64,000 nt of DNA from Agromyces soli (GCF_022811605.1 NZ_CP094533.1:3038001-3102000), one strand, 5' to 3'. Shown: positions 17,064 through 25,326, counted from the stretch's first letter. Notes: generated by a model from the sequence alone, not told the origin. Numbers and translations: made by a program.

Positions 17064-17312
17064 ATGGCATTGTCCAACGAAGAAGTGCTGGCCGGCCTGG
17101 CCGAGCTCATCAACGACGAGACCGGCATCGCGACCGACACGGTTGAGCTGGACAAGTCGTTCACCGATGACCTCGATATCGACTCCATCTCGATGATGAC
17201 GATCGTCGTCAACGCCGAGGAGAAGTTCGATGTCAAGATCCCCGACGAAGAGGTGAAGAACCTCAAGACCGTCGGCGACGCCGTCAGCTTCATCGTCAAG
17301 GCCCAGGCCTAG
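17064..17312 (+). CDS. acpP: Acyl carrier protein
   Basis: An 82-residue four-helix carrier with Ser41 in DLDIDSISMM as the phosphopantetheine attachment site (DSI rather than the usual DSL). Flanking acidic residues (SFTDDLDID, VNAEEKFDVKIPDEEV) form the recognition helix for FabD, FabH and FabF. An AAGGAG ribosome-binding site lies at good spacing. The gene has its own promoter and 5' stem-loop, and a strong hairpin follows the stop, features consistent with the need for far more ACP than enzymes. Confidence 0.97.
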   Translation: MALSNEEVLAGLAELINDETGIATDTVELDKSFTDDLDIDSISMMTIVVNAEEKFDVKIPDEEVKNLKTVGDAVSFIVKAQA

Positions 17313-17320
17313 GCATCGCG

Positions 17321-17350
17321 ACGAGCGGGCCGCCCAGGCGGCCCGCTCGT
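17321..17350 (+). terminator. Intercistronic hairpin between acpP and fabF
   Basis: ACGAGCGGGCCGCC pairs with GGCGGCCCGCTCGT over about 13 bp with a tiny loop. It has no U-run, so it may be a partial terminator or an mRNA-stabilising hairpin behind acpP. Confidence 0.5.
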
Positions 17351-17388
17351 ACGGTCCTCGTCCCGTTTCCTCCCGGAGTGTTTTCGTC

Positions 17389-18624
17389 ATGACCAAGAAC
17401 ATCGTCGTCACCGGCATCGGTGCGAGTTCGCCGCTCGGCGGAACCGCCCCCGAGAGCTGGGACGCCCTGCGCGCCGGCGTGTCCGGCGCGCGCAGCCTCG
17501 AGCACGACTGGGTCGAGAAGTACGAGCTTCCCGTCACCTTCGCGGCCGAGGCCATCGTGCGCCCCGAGGCCGTCCTCGAGCGCCCCGTCGCCAAGCGCCT
17601 CGACCCCGCCTCCCAGTTCGCGCTCATCGCCGCGAAGGAGGCCTGGGCCGACGCCGGCGCCCCCGAAGTCGACCCCGAGCGCCTCGGCGTCGACTTCGCC
17701 ACCGGCATCGGCGGCGTCTGGACGCTGCTCGACGCCTGGGACACGCTGCGCGAGCGCGGCCCCCGCCGCGTGCTGCCCATGACCGTGCCCATGCTCATGC
17801 CGAACGCCGCGGCGGGCAACCTCTCGCTGCACTTCGGCGCCCGCGCCTACGCGAGCACCTACGCGAGCGCCTGCGCCTCGAGCACCGAGTCGCTCGTGAA
17901 CGCCGTCAAGCACCTGCAGGACGGCCTCGCCGACATCGTCATCGCGGGCGGCACCGAGTCGGCCATCCACCCCATCACGATCGCGTCCTTCGCGTCCATG
18001 CAGGCGCTCTCGCGGCGCAACGACGACCCGGCGCACGCCTCGCGTCCGACGAGCGTCGACCGCGACGGCTTCGTCATGGGCGAGGGCGCCGGTGCGCTCA
18101 TCCTCGAGACCGAGGAGCACGCCAAGGCTCGCGGCGCGAAGATCTACGCCTACGTGGTCGGCGGCGGCGTCACGGCAGACTCGTACCACATCACCGCCAA
18201 CGACCCCGAGGGCCGCGGCGCGTCCCGCGCGGTCGAGCTCGCGCTCGCCCAGGCCGGTGCGACGCCCGACGAGGTCACGCACATCAACGCGCACGCGACG
18301 TCGACGCCCGTGGGCGACCCGAACGAGTTCCAGGCGCTGAAGACCGTGTTCGGCAACCGCATCGAGGACATCCCGGTGTCGGCGACCAAGGCGTCGACGG
18401 GCCACCTCCTCGGCGGCACCGGCGCGCTCGAGGCGATCTTCACGATCTTCGCGATCCGCGACCGTCAGGCGCCGCCGACGATCAACCTCACCGAGCAGGA
18501 CCCCGAGGTCCCGTTCCGCGTCTCCGGCGAGTCGCAGGACCTGGGCTCCGGCGACCAGCTGGCGATCTCGAACTCCTTCGGCTTCGGCGGCCACAACGCG
18601 GTCATCGCGTTCCGCTCCGCATGA
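17389..18624 (+). CDS. fabF: Beta-ketoacyl-ACP synthase II
   Basis: Elongating condensing enzyme of type II fatty acid synthesis. The 411-residue protein has Cys162 in YASACASSTESL, His in HINAHATSTPVGD and His in KASTGHLLGGTGALEA, plus the DRDGFVMGEGAGALILE segment and the closing SNSFGFGGHNAV. GGAG precedes the ATG at about ten bases. It is the last gene of the fab cluster and is followed by a perfect 19-bp hairpin. Confidence 0.97.
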   Translation: MTKNIVVTGIGASSPLGGTAPESWDALRAGVSGARSLEHDWVEKYELPVTFAAEAIVRPEAVLERPVAKRLDPASQFALIAAKEAWADAGAPEVDPERLGVDFATGIGGVWTLLDAWDTLRERGPRRVLPMTVPMLMPNAAAGNLSLHFGARAYASTYASACASSTESLVNAVKHLQDGLADIVIAGGTESAIHPITIASFASMQALSRRNDDPAHASRPTSVDRDGFVMGEGAGALILETEEHAKARGAKIYAYVVGGGVTADSYHITANDPEGRGASRAVELALAQAGATPDEVTHINAHATSTPVGDPNEFQALKTVFGNRIEDIPVSATKASTGHLLGGTGALEAIFTIFAIRDRQAPPTINLTEQDPEVPFRVSGESQDLGSGDQLAISNSFGFGGHNAVIAFRSA

Positions 18625-18646
18625 TCCGGCGCCGTTCGCACGGCGC

Positions 18647-18689
18647 ATGACGACGGCCCCGGTGGGTTTCCCACCGGGGCCGTCGTCAT
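18647..18689. terminator. Terminator at end of fab cluster
   Basis: ATGACGACGGCCCCGGTGG (18647-18665) is perfectly complementary to 18671-18689 around a five-base loop. It lies between the convergent fabF and DUF3145 genes and can serve both strands. Confidence 0.7.
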
Positions 18690-18772
18690 CGGGCCGCCCG
18701 CTTCGCTCGTACGGTCGCCGGGATTCCTCATCCGACCTCCGCGTCGCGCCGCAGGCGACCCGCGGCATCCGC

Positions 18773-19294
18773 TCAGCCCACCTGGTGCAACCAGACGACC
18801 GGAGCGAAGTCGCTCGCATGGCGGAAGGGTTCGAGTTCGTCGTCCCACGCCTGGCCGAGCGCGAGGCGCAGCTCGCGGTGCAGCTCGAGCGGGTCGTGCC
18901 CGGCGAGCTCGAGGGCGTAGCGCACGCGATCCTCCGGGATCACCGCGTTCCCGGCGCTGTCGGTCTGCGCGAAGTGGATGCCGAGGTCCGGCGTGTGCAT
19001 CCAGCGCGCGCCGTCGCTGCCGGCCCCGGGGTCTTCGCTCACCTCGAAGCGCACGTGGTCCCAGCCGCGCAGCGCCGAGGCGAGCCGGGCGCCGTCACCC
19101 TGCGCGCCCTCCCAGTAGTACTCCGCGCGCATGCTGCCGCGGAGCACCGGCTGCTCCTGCCAATCGAAGTTCACGGGCACGCCGAGCGTGCGCCCCGCCG
19201 CCCACTCGAGGTGGGGGCAGATCGCTCGTGGCGAGGAGTGCACGAACAGCACTCCTCGCGCGGCGCGCGTGGCCCGCGTGAGCTGCTCCGCCAT
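18773..19294 (-). CDS. DUF3145 protein
   Basis: A 173-residue cytoplasmic protein found almost only in actinobacteria, commonly next to the fab cluster as here. Segments such as ATRGVLFVHSSPRAICPHLEW-type (here AARGVLFVHSSPRAICPHLE), the aromatic VNFDWQEQPVLRGSMRAEYYWEG, LRGWDHVRFEVSEDPG and the C-terminal DDELEPFRHASDFAPVVWLHQVG are characteristic. The function is unknown. The start is fixed by GGAG five bases before the ATG; a near-consensus promoter lies upstream (19385-19413). Confidence 0.9.
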   Translation of the reverse strand: MAEQLTRATRAARGVLFVHSSPRAICPHLEWAAGRTLGVPVNFDWQEQPVLRGSMRAEYYWEGAQGDGARLASALRGWDHVRFEVSEDPGAGSDGARWMHTPDLGIHFAQTDSAGNAVIPEDRVRYALELAGHDPLELHRELRLALGQAWDDELEPFRHASDFAPVVWLHQVG

Positions 19295-19384
19295 CTCTAC
19301 TCCGTTCTCTGAGGTGCGTCTTCCCCTACGACCTCGGAACGAACGGGCGGATATTCGATTGCCGACGGCACTGCCGTCACCCGC

Positions 19385-19413
19385 GATTATGCCTCGCATC
19401 AGGCGGAATGACA
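19385..19413 (-). promoter_or_regulatory. Promoter of the DUF3145 gene
   Basis: On the minus strand TTGTCA (19413-19408), a 17-base spacer and CATAAT (19390-19385) form one of the best sigma-70-type promoters in the window; the predicted leader is about 85 bases. Confidence 0.6.
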
Positions 19414-19460
19414 AGAATCCCCGGCGCGTCGCGGCCGATGGCGGCGTGGCGCACGGCTCG

Positions 19461-19478
19461 CGAGCAATACTATGCTCG
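19461..19478 (+). promoter_or_regulatory. PadR promoter with palindrome
   Basis: CGAGCA-ATACTA-TGCTCG is a perfect 6-bp inverted repeat that embeds the -10-like TATGCT (19471-19476), 39 bases before the regulator start. It is a likely autoregulatory site. Confidence 0.4.
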
Positions 19479-19514
19479 GTGAGGAGTTCTTCAGCTCAGG
19501 ATCGGAGACGCACC

Positions 19515-20132
19515 GTGGCCGTTCGCGAAGCCCTGCTCGCCCTGCTCGGCATGGGCCCGGCCTACGGTTTCGCCCTGCACGGCGGCCTCGCCGAACGCAC
19601 GGGCGGCCGCCGAGCGATCAACGTCGGGCAGAGCTACGCGACGCTCGAGCGGGCGACGAAGGCCGGGCTGATCGCGCCAGCGGGCACCACCGAGGACGGG
19701 CTGCCGCTGCACGGGCTCACCGCGAACGGCGAGACGGTCGTCGCGGGCTGGCTCTCCGGGGCGGATGCCCCGGGCGCCGACCCGTGGGACGAGAGCCTCG
19801 ACCGCGTGCTCATCGCCGCATCGCTGCCCAAGGTGCCGCTCTCCCCCGTGCTCGCGGCCGAACGCGAGCGCTGGCTGACGCGCCTCACCGCAGCCGACGC
19901 GGTGGCCGCGGACGAGCTCGCCGTCGCGGAGCAGTCCGAGGCGGATGCCTCGTCGCGCGCTCGCCTGCGCCGGCTGGCGGCCGCCGCCGAGGCTGCGCGC
20001 GCCCGAGCCGCCCTGGCGTGGCTCGACGAAGTCGAGGCGGCCCAGGCATCCGCCGAGCTCGCGTTCGCTCCTTCGGACGTGCGTCCGAAGCGCGGTCGAC
20101 GCCGCTCGGCTCAGCCCTCGGCCAGCGCGTAG
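19515..20132 (+). CDS. PadR-family regulator
   Basis: A 205-residue protein. Residues 1-75 form the PadR winged helix (VREALLALLGMGPAYGFALHGGLAERTG, INVGQSYATLERATKAGLI, GLTANGETVVAGWL). The C-terminal half is Ala/Arg/Glu-rich and helical (LTAADAVAADELAVAEQSEADASSRARLRRLAAAAEAARARAALAWLDEVEAAQ in outline), matching the PadR dimerisation helices. A GTG start with GGAG seven bases upstream. Its last 22 bases overlap, tail to tail, the end of the polymerase gene on the other strand. The ligand and targets are unknown. Confidence 0.87.
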   Translation: MAVREALLALLGMGPAYGFALHGGLAERTGGRRAINVGQSYATLERATKAGLIAPAGTTEDGLPLHGLTANGETVVAGWLSGADAPGADPWDESLDRVLIAASLPKVPLSPVLAAERERWLTRLTAADAVAADELAVAEQSEADASSRARLRRLAAAAEAARARAALAWLDEVEAAQASAELAFAPSDVRPKRGRRRSAQPSASA

Positions 20133-21850
20133 CTGTCGACGACGGCGAGATCGAGCGGGAAATCGAGGGGGAAGTCGCCGAAGAGCAAGCGCCCGGCCTC
20201 GGCCGCGCACTCGGCGACCGCCGCGGCGGCCTCGTCCGCACGCTCGGCCGGGGTGTGCACGATGATCTCGTCGTGCAGGTAGTACACGAGGTGCGGCACC
20301 GCCTCGAACACCGGGCCCGACGCCGCCGCTCTGCTCTGCGACGGCTCCATCGCGGCCAGCCGCGACCGGAGCGCCGCCATCCAGCAGAGCGACCACTCGG
20401 CGGCGCTGCCCTGCACGACGAAGTTGCGCGTGAAGCGGCCCCAGTCGCGAGCGGAGCTGCGGGCCCGGCGTTCGTCGCTCGGACTCGCGTCGGGCTCGCT
20501 CGCACGCTGCTGCACCTGCCGCCAGCTCGCCGGGGGAAGGGGCGAGGATCGGCCCAGATTGGTGGTCACGCTGCCGCCGCGCTCGCCCTGGGCCGCGGCT
20601 CGGTCCACCAGTGCCATCGCCCGGGGGAACGCCCGCGCCAGCCGCGGCACGAGCCGCCCGCTGTCACCCGTCGTGGCGCCGTACATGGCGCCGAGCACCG
20701 CGATCTTCGCCTGGTCGCGCTCCTCGACCACGCCGGCCTCGACGATGCCGCGGTACACGTCGCGACCGCGGGCCGCATCGGCCATCGCCTCGTCGCGGGC
20801 GAGCGCGGCAAGCACGCGCGGCTCGAGCTGCGCCGCGTCGGCGACCACCAGCCGCCAGCCGGGATCGGCGACCACCGCGCTGCGCACGAGCTTCGGCAGC
20901 TGCAGCGCGCCGCCGCCCGAGGTCGCCCAGCGCCCGGTCGCGGTGCCGCCGGGGACGTAGTCGGGGCGGAACCGGCCGTCGACGATCCACTCGTCGAGCC
21001 AGGCCCAGCCGTTCGCGCTCGCGAGCCTGGCGAGCTTCTTGTACGAGATCAGCGGTTCGATGGCGGGGTGCTCGTGCTCGCGCAGCTCCCAGCGGCTCGT
21101 CGACTCGACCGGGATGCCCGCGGCGCGGAGCGCGCGCAGCACCTCGAGCTGCGAATCGAGGTTCAGCCCCGGCGCCTCGAGCTCACGACGCACCGCTGCG
21201 GCGAACCGCTCCATGTGCTCGGGCTTCGCCCCGGGGCGCGGCCTCGCGCCGAGAGTGGTCTCGAGCACTCGCTCGTGCACCTCGCGGCTCCACGGGAGCC
21301 CAGCGGCGTGCAGCTCGGCCCCGATCAGCGCGCCCGCGGACTCGGCGGCGAGCAGCAGTCGCATGGCCCGCGGCCTGGCACTGCCGGCGGTGAGCGCCCG
21401 CTGGCGGGCGTCTTCGGCGAGCACTTCGTCGAGGCTCGGCCCGTCGGCGCCGGCGCCGCGATCGCCCCCGTCGAAGTCGTCGAAGTCGAACAGCGCGGTG
21501 CCGACCGCGGCGGGCGTGGGGGCGAGCTGCCCGGCGCGGAGCCTGGCGATCCACGCCGGCGCCGCGGCGGCGCCGCGTTCGCGCACCGCCGCGGTATCGG
21601 TGGAGTGGTCGAGGATCGCGGCGGCGAGCAGCAGGTCGTCGCAGCGCTCGACGCGCACGCCCGCGGCGAGGAGCTTCGGGTACCACTGCCGCGTGTCGCT
21701 CCACACCCAGCGAGGGGATTCGTCGCGCTCGAAGCTGGCGATCGTCGCCGCGAGCTCGGCGGCGGGGACCGCGGCGAGCGGCTGCGCGGGCGCATCGGGG
21801 TCGACGAGGGCGATCAGGCCGTCGTCGCGGGGGCCGATCGCGATGCGCAC
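20111..21850 (-). CDS. DNA polymerase I-like protein (bifunctional 3'-5' exonuclease/polymerase type)
   Basis: A 579-residue family A polymerase lacking the 5'-nuclease domain. Residues 1-170 replace the proofreading domain and lack clear DEDD residues, so exonuclease activity is doubtful. The polymerase part is recognisable: GTATGRWATSGGGALQLPKL, motif A as VVADAAQLEPRVLAALARD, motif B RDQAKIAVLGAMYG, FVVQGSAAEW, and motif C YYLHDEIIVH. This is a conserved second PolA-like gene of many actinobacteria, probably used in repair. The GTG start is set by CACACT six bases upstream (leaderless). It is divergent from a zinc-ribbon nuclease gene. Confidence 0.9.
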   Translation of the reverse strand: MRIAIGPRDDGLIALVDPDAPAQPLAAVPAAELAATIASFERDESPRWVWSDTRQWYPKLLAAGVRVERCDDLLLAAAILDHSTDTAAVRERGAAAAPAWIARLRAGQLAPTPAAVGTALFDFDDFDGGDRGAGADGPSLDEVLAEDARQRALTAGSARPRAMRLLLAAESAGALIGAELHAAGLPWSREVHERVLETTLGARPRPGAKPEHMERFAAAVRRELEAPGLNLDSQLEVLRALRAAGIPVESTSRWELREHEHPAIEPLISYKKLARLASANGWAWLDEWIVDGRFRPDYVPGGTATGRWATSGGGALQLPKLVRSAVVADPGWRLVVADAAQLEPRVLAALARDEAMADAARGRDVYRGIVEAGVVEERDQAKIAVLGAMYGATTGDSGRLVPRLARAFPRAMALVDRAAAQGERGGSVTTNLGRSSPLPPASWRQVQQRASEPDASPSDERRARSSARDWGRFTRNFVVQGSAAEWSLCWMAALRSRLAAMEPSQSRAAASGPVFEAVPHLVYYLHDEIIVHTPAERADEAAAAVAECAAEAGRLLFGDFPLDFPLDLAVVDSYALAEG

Positions 21851-21856
21851 GATCCC

Positions 21857-21862
21857 AGTGTG
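21857..21862 (-). promoter_or_regulatory. Leaderless promoter -10 box of the polymerase gene
   Basis: CACACT on the minus strand, six bases before the GTG at 21850. Confidence 0.45.
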
Positions 21863-21950
21863 GCCCACGCCGGTGACATCGCCGCCACGCGTGTCGGTGG
21901 TGCCCGCGAGCATGGCCGCATGACGACGCATGCGAAGCCGGAGGCCCGGC

Positions 21951-22703
21951 ATGGCTGAGGTGAGCTTCCGCTGCGGGCACGGCGGCGACCCGGAGCGGGG
22001 CGCCATCCGTCTCTCCCGCGTCTGCCCGCTGTGCATGCTCATCGCCGAGACCCAGCGCTCGCGCGGCGAACTGCTGCGCCGCGCGAGTCCGCCCGAGCGC
22101 GGGCGGCTCGCCCGCGAGACCCGCATCGGCGCCGAGTACGAGTGGCGCTGCGAACGCGGGCACGACCGCTATCGCGCGAGCGTGCGCGAGCAGCTCACCG
22201 GCACCGCGTGCGCGAAATGCCGCACGAGCGCGGGCGCCCCGGCCGCACGGCGCGAAGCGGGCGTCGCCTTCATGAACCCAGGCCTGCGCACCCGCACCTC
22301 GATGACCGAGCAGCGGCTCAAGGGGCTCCTCGGCGAACGCATCCGGTTGCACCACCGGGTGAACGCGGTGCGCGTCGCACGCACCTTCTTCGGTCGCACC
22401 GAGGTCTGGCCCGACATCCTGGTGCCGCAGTTGCGCATCGCGATCGAGTACGACGACCCCGGCCGCTCTCGGCGGGCGCACCTCGGGCTGAAGGAGGCGT
22501 CCGACCGCGAGAAGGACGAAGCGCTCGCCGAGGTCGGCTGGGACGTCATCCGGGTCCGTGGCGGCGGACTCGACGCGATCGGCCCGAACGACGTCGTGTG
22601 CCGCACGGTCGACGCCCGCGTCGCCGACGAGATCGTCGAGCGCATGGTGCGGCTGCGCGGCGCCGACGCCGTCGAGGCGCTCGCCGTCGTCGCGCCCGCG
22701 TAG
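21951..22703 (+). CDS. Zinc-ribbon protein with DUF559/Vsr-like nuclease domain
   Basis: A 250-residue protein. Residues 1-95 hold two tandem treble-clef or ribbon-like metal sites, FRCGHGG...CPLC and WRCERGHD...CAKC. Residues from about 115 carry a PD-(D/E)XK-like core in the DUF559/Vsr pattern: Glu in MTEQRLKGLL, Asp in EVWPDILVP, then IAIEYDD, and GWDVIRVRG at the end. This suggests a DNA end- or mismatch-acting endonuclease guided by the zinc domains; substrate unknown. CCGGAGG six bases upstream selects the ATG at 21951. It is divergent from the DNA polymerase-like gene, with 100 bases between starts. Confidence 0.78.
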   Translation: MAEVSFRCGHGGDPERGAIRLSRVCPLCMLIAETQRSRGELLRRASPPERGRLARETRIGAEYEWRCERGHDRYRASVREQLTGTACAKCRTSAGAPAARREAGVAFMNPGLRTRTSMTEQRLKGLLGERIRLHHRVNAVRVARTFFGRTEVWPDILVPQLRIAIEYDDPGRSRRAHLGLKEASDREKDEALAEVGWDVIRVRGGGLDAIGPNDVVCRTVDARVADEIVERMVRLRGADAVEALAVVAPA

Positions 22704-22825
22704 GGTGCAACGCGCTCCGAGCGCGCGCCCACCCGACGTGCTCGCGCATCCCACGACGCGCTCCGGCGCCGTCGGCCCGATGACCGCTCGTCCGATCGGC
22801 GATGCGGCGGGAGAAGCTCTGCCGA

Positions 22826-22831
22826 TAGGGT
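22826..22831 (+). promoter_or_regulatory. -10 box of the nfeD-like gene
   Basis: TAGGGT, giving a leader of about 35 bases to the GTG at 22872, which has AGAGAGG upstream. Confidence 0.45.
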
Positions 22832-22871
22832 GAACGCACTCCACTTTCCACGACCAGAGAGGCCCGGCGAC

Positions 22872-23342
22872 GTGCTCCTCCCCTTCCTCATCGTCGGAGG
22901 CGTCGGCCTCGCCCTGCTCCTCGTCTCGCTGATCCTCGGCGACATCCTCGATCACTTCGAGATCGGCGACGGCGCGATCTCCGGCACGGCGCTCGCCGTC
23001 GGACTCGTCGTCTTCGGCGCCGCGGGCACGCTCACCGCCTCGCTCGGTCTCGAACTCGTCTGGGCCTACGTGCTCGCCGCCGTGCTCGCCGTCGTCGCCT
23101 ACGTGCTCAGCGTCCTCGTGGTGCGCAACCTCACCCGCAGCTCCGACGGCGGACCGGTCTCCGCGGTGGGCCTCAGCGGCGTCGCCCGCTCGGACATCTC
23201 CCCGGCGGGCGGCGAGGTCAGCCTCGACGGCCCCGGCGAGCTCGAGCGCCGCATGGCATACTCCGCCGATCCCATCGCAGAGGGCTCGCGCGTGCGCGTC
23301 GTCGAGCAGGCCGGCAGCCGCGTGAAGGTCGTCGCCGACTAG
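22872..23342 (+). CDS. NfeD-like membrane protein
   Basis: A 156-residue protein with a short N-terminal helix (LLPFLIVGGVGLALLLVSLILG), a second hydrophobic stretch at about 35-85, and a C-terminal OB-fold-like segment (LSGVARSDISPAGGEVSL, EGSRVRVVEQAGSRVKVVAD). This is the short NfeD1b type, which works with the flotillin encoded 86 bases downstream in membrane microdomain organisation. The GTG at 22872 is preferred over an in-frame upstream start at 22830 because it begins the hydrophobic helix and has a ribosome-binding site. Confidence 0.83.
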   Translation: MLLPFLIVGGVGLALLLVSLILGDILDHFEIGDGAISGTALAVGLVVFGAAGTLTASLGLELVWAYVLAAVLAVVAYVLSVLVVRNLTRSSDGGPVSAVGLSGVARSDISPAGGEVSLDGPGELERRMAYSADPIAEGSRVRVVEQAGSRVKVVAD

Positions 23343-23428
23343 CCCCGCGTGCCTCGCACGGCACGCCAGAGTCTCCCCCGGGCGCCCCCACGCGCCGATC
23401 CCCGTCCCGAACCGAGAAGGAAGCCCCC

Positions 23429-24892
23429 ATGCTCGACCCGACCCTCATCCAGGTGATCGCGATCATCGCGCTCGTCATCGCCCTGCTCGGCCTGCTCGTC
23501 TTCATCGCCCGGCGCATCCGCCGGGTGCCGCCGAACGAGGCCCTCGTCATCGTCGGTCGCGGCGCCGGCCGCGCCTCCCCGGAGCAGGCGAGCGGTCAGC
23601 GCGTCGTCATCGGCGGCCGCACCTTCGTCTGGCCGATCCTGCAGCAGGGCTTCTCGATCTCCCTCGAGCAGCGCCAGATCGGCATCACCGTCGAGGGCGT
23701 CGACAAGAACCGCATCAAGATCGCGATCAAGGCGTCCATCAACTTCAAGGTCTCCGGCAACGAGGACGGTGTGCGCCGCGCGGCCCAGCGCTTCCTCTCG
23801 CAGCAGCAGCTGCTCACCGAGATCATCAAGGAATCGCTCGAGGGCTCGCTGCGCTCGATCGTCGGCGACATGACGATCGAGCAGATCATCTCCGACCGCA
23901 AGAGCCTCTCCGACCGGGTCGTCTCCGAGACGAAGACCGACCTCGTCGAGCAGGGCCTGCAGGTCGACCTGCTGAACATCTCCGACATCTCGACCCCGGG
24001 CAGCGACTACCTCGCGAACCTCGGCCGCGCCGAGGCCGCCCGCGCACGCCAGGTCGCCGAGATCAGCGAGGCCGAGGCCGCCCGCGCGAGCGAGTTCGCG
24101 CGCATCGAGGCCGCCGAGCAGATCGCCGAGCGGCAGAAGGCCCTGAGTCTGCGCCAGGCCTCGATCAAGGCCGAGACCGACCGGGCGAACGCCGAGGCCG
24201 ACGCATCCGGCCTGCTCGCGAAGGCCGAGCAGGACAAGCTCGTCGCCACCGAGGAGCGCGATGCGCTCGCCGAGCAGGCGCTCGTCACCCAGGAGCGCCT
24301 CGACATCGACGTCCGCAAGCCCGCCGAGGCGGAGGCGTACGCCGCCGTGCAGCGCGCGAACGCGCAGCGCGACGCCGCGAACGCGGCCACCGAGGCCGAC
24401 GCGTACAAGCGCACCAAGATCGCCGAGGCGAACAAGGTCGCCGCGGTGCAGGATGCCGAGGCAGCGGCGACCTCGGTGCGCTTCGCCGGTGAGGCCGAGC
24501 GCGACCGCCAGGTGGCCCTCGCCGCCGGTATCCGTGCCGACGGTGAGGCGAAGGCCGCCGCCATCCAGGCGGAGGGTCTCGCCGAGGCGGCCGCGACCGA
24601 CGCGAAGGCGCAGGCGCTGAAGAAGTACGGCGAGGCGGCCCTCGCGCAGGAGATCATCTCGCGCCTGCCCGAGATCGTGCGCGCCGCCGCCGAGCCGATC
24701 TCGAACATCGACACCCTCACGGTCGTCTCCACCGACGGTGCGAGCGCGGTGACGAAGACCGTCGGCCAGGTGCTCGGCGAGGGCACCGAGGTCGTGAAGT
24801 CGCTCACCGGGCTCGACGTCTCATCGATCCTCGCCGGCCTCGCCGGCGGCGCGGTCGTGAAGCAGGCCGACGAGCCCGCGGTCGCGAAGTAG
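23429..24892 (+). CDS. Flotillin/SPFH-domain protein
   Basis: A 487-residue membrane-scaffold protein. An N-terminal helix (TLIQVIAIIALVIALLGLLVFIARRI) anchors it; the SPFH/band-7 domain follows at about 35-210 (NEALVIVGRGAG, VWPILQQGFSISLEQRQIGITVEGVDKNRIKIAIKA in outline, and VDLLNISDIS). From about 210 to 400 an Ala/Glu-rich coiled coil forms the flotillin oligomerisation region; the C terminus holds EIISRLPEIVRAAAEPISNIDTLTVVSTDGASAVTKTVGQVL, typical of FloT. GAGAAGGAAG precedes the ATG. It pairs with the NfeD gene upstream; a bidirectional hairpin follows. Confidence 0.93.
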   Translation: MLDPTLIQVIAIIALVIALLGLLVFIARRIRRVPPNEALVIVGRGAGRASPEQASGQRVVIGGRTFVWPILQQGFSISLEQRQIGITVEGVDKNRIKIAIKASINFKVSGNEDGVRRAAQRFLSQQQLLTEIIKESLEGSLRSIVGDMTIEQIISDRKSLSDRVVSETKTDLVEQGLQVDLLNISDISTPGSDYLANLGRAEAARARQVAEISEAEAARASEFARIEAAEQIAERQKALSLRQASIKAETDRANAEADASGLLAKAEQDKLVATEERDALAEQALVTQERLDIDVRKPAEAEAYAAVQRANAQRDAANAATEADAYKRTKIAEANKVAAVQDAEAAATSVRFAGEAERDRQVALAAGIRADGEAKAAAIQAEGLAEAAATDAKAQALKKYGEAALAQEIISRLPEIVRAAAEPISNIDTLTVVSTDGASAVTKTVGQVLGEGTEVVKSLTGLDVSSILAGLAGGAVVKQADEPAVAK

Positions 24893-24908
24893 CACGACGC
24901 ACCCGTCG

Positions 24909-24942
24909 GCGGGCCCCGGTGATGATCGTCACCGGGGCCCGC
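24909..24942. terminator. Bidirectional hairpin after the flotillin gene
   Basis: GCGGGCCCCGGTGA (24909-24922) is perfectly complementary to 24929-24942 around a six-base loop, between convergent genes. Confidence 0.6.
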
Positions 24943-24975
24943 TCGTGTCGGCGCGCCGCCGCGAGCGCTCAGCGG

Positions 24976-25326
24976 CTACGCCCAGCCGAGCTCGCCCAGC
25001 CGCGCATCGTCGAGACCGAAGTAGTGGCCGATCTCGTGCACGAGGGTGATGCGCACCCGGGCGCGAAGCGCGTCCAGGTCGGCGCTGTGCTCCTGCATGG
25101 TGTTGCGGAACAGCGTGATCCGGTCGGGCAGCTCGCCGAAGCCGTAGGCGCCGCGGGTCTTCAGCGGGCGGCCGCTGTAGAGGCCGTAGAGGCGCGGCCG
25201 CTCCCCCGGCGGCTGATCCGCGACGAGGATGGCGACGTTCTCGAGCCCGCGCACCATGTCGTCGGGCAGCGAGTCGTAGACCTCGCCGACCATCCGCTCG
25301 AAGTCGTCCTCGGAGATCTCGACCAT
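24976..25326 (-). CDS. Minimal zincin-fold metallopeptidase family protein (DUF1025)
   Basis: A 116-residue protein starting MVEISEDDFERMVGEVYDSLP. The C-terminal HEIGHYFGLDD is an extended HExxHxxGxxD zinc site; RITLFRNTMQE and PRLYGLYSGRPLK are further family marks (Zincin_1). No signal peptide is visible, so it is probably cytoplasmic. The substrate is unknown. A GGGAG sits about nine bases before the ATG. It lies just after the tRNA gene on the same strand. Confidence 0.88.
   Translation of the reverse strand: MVEISEDDFERMVGEVYDSLPDDMVRGLENVAILVADQPPGERPRLYGLYSGRPLKTRGAYGFGELPDRITLFRNTMQEHSADLDALRARVRITLVHEIGHYFGLDDARLGELGWA

Noticed and set aside
22830-22871. Upstream start for the NfeD-like protein (adding MNALHFPRPERPGD)
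   Set aside because: The extension overlaps the predicted transcription start region after TAGGGT; the GTG at 22872 has a proper ribosome-binding site and begins the membrane helix.
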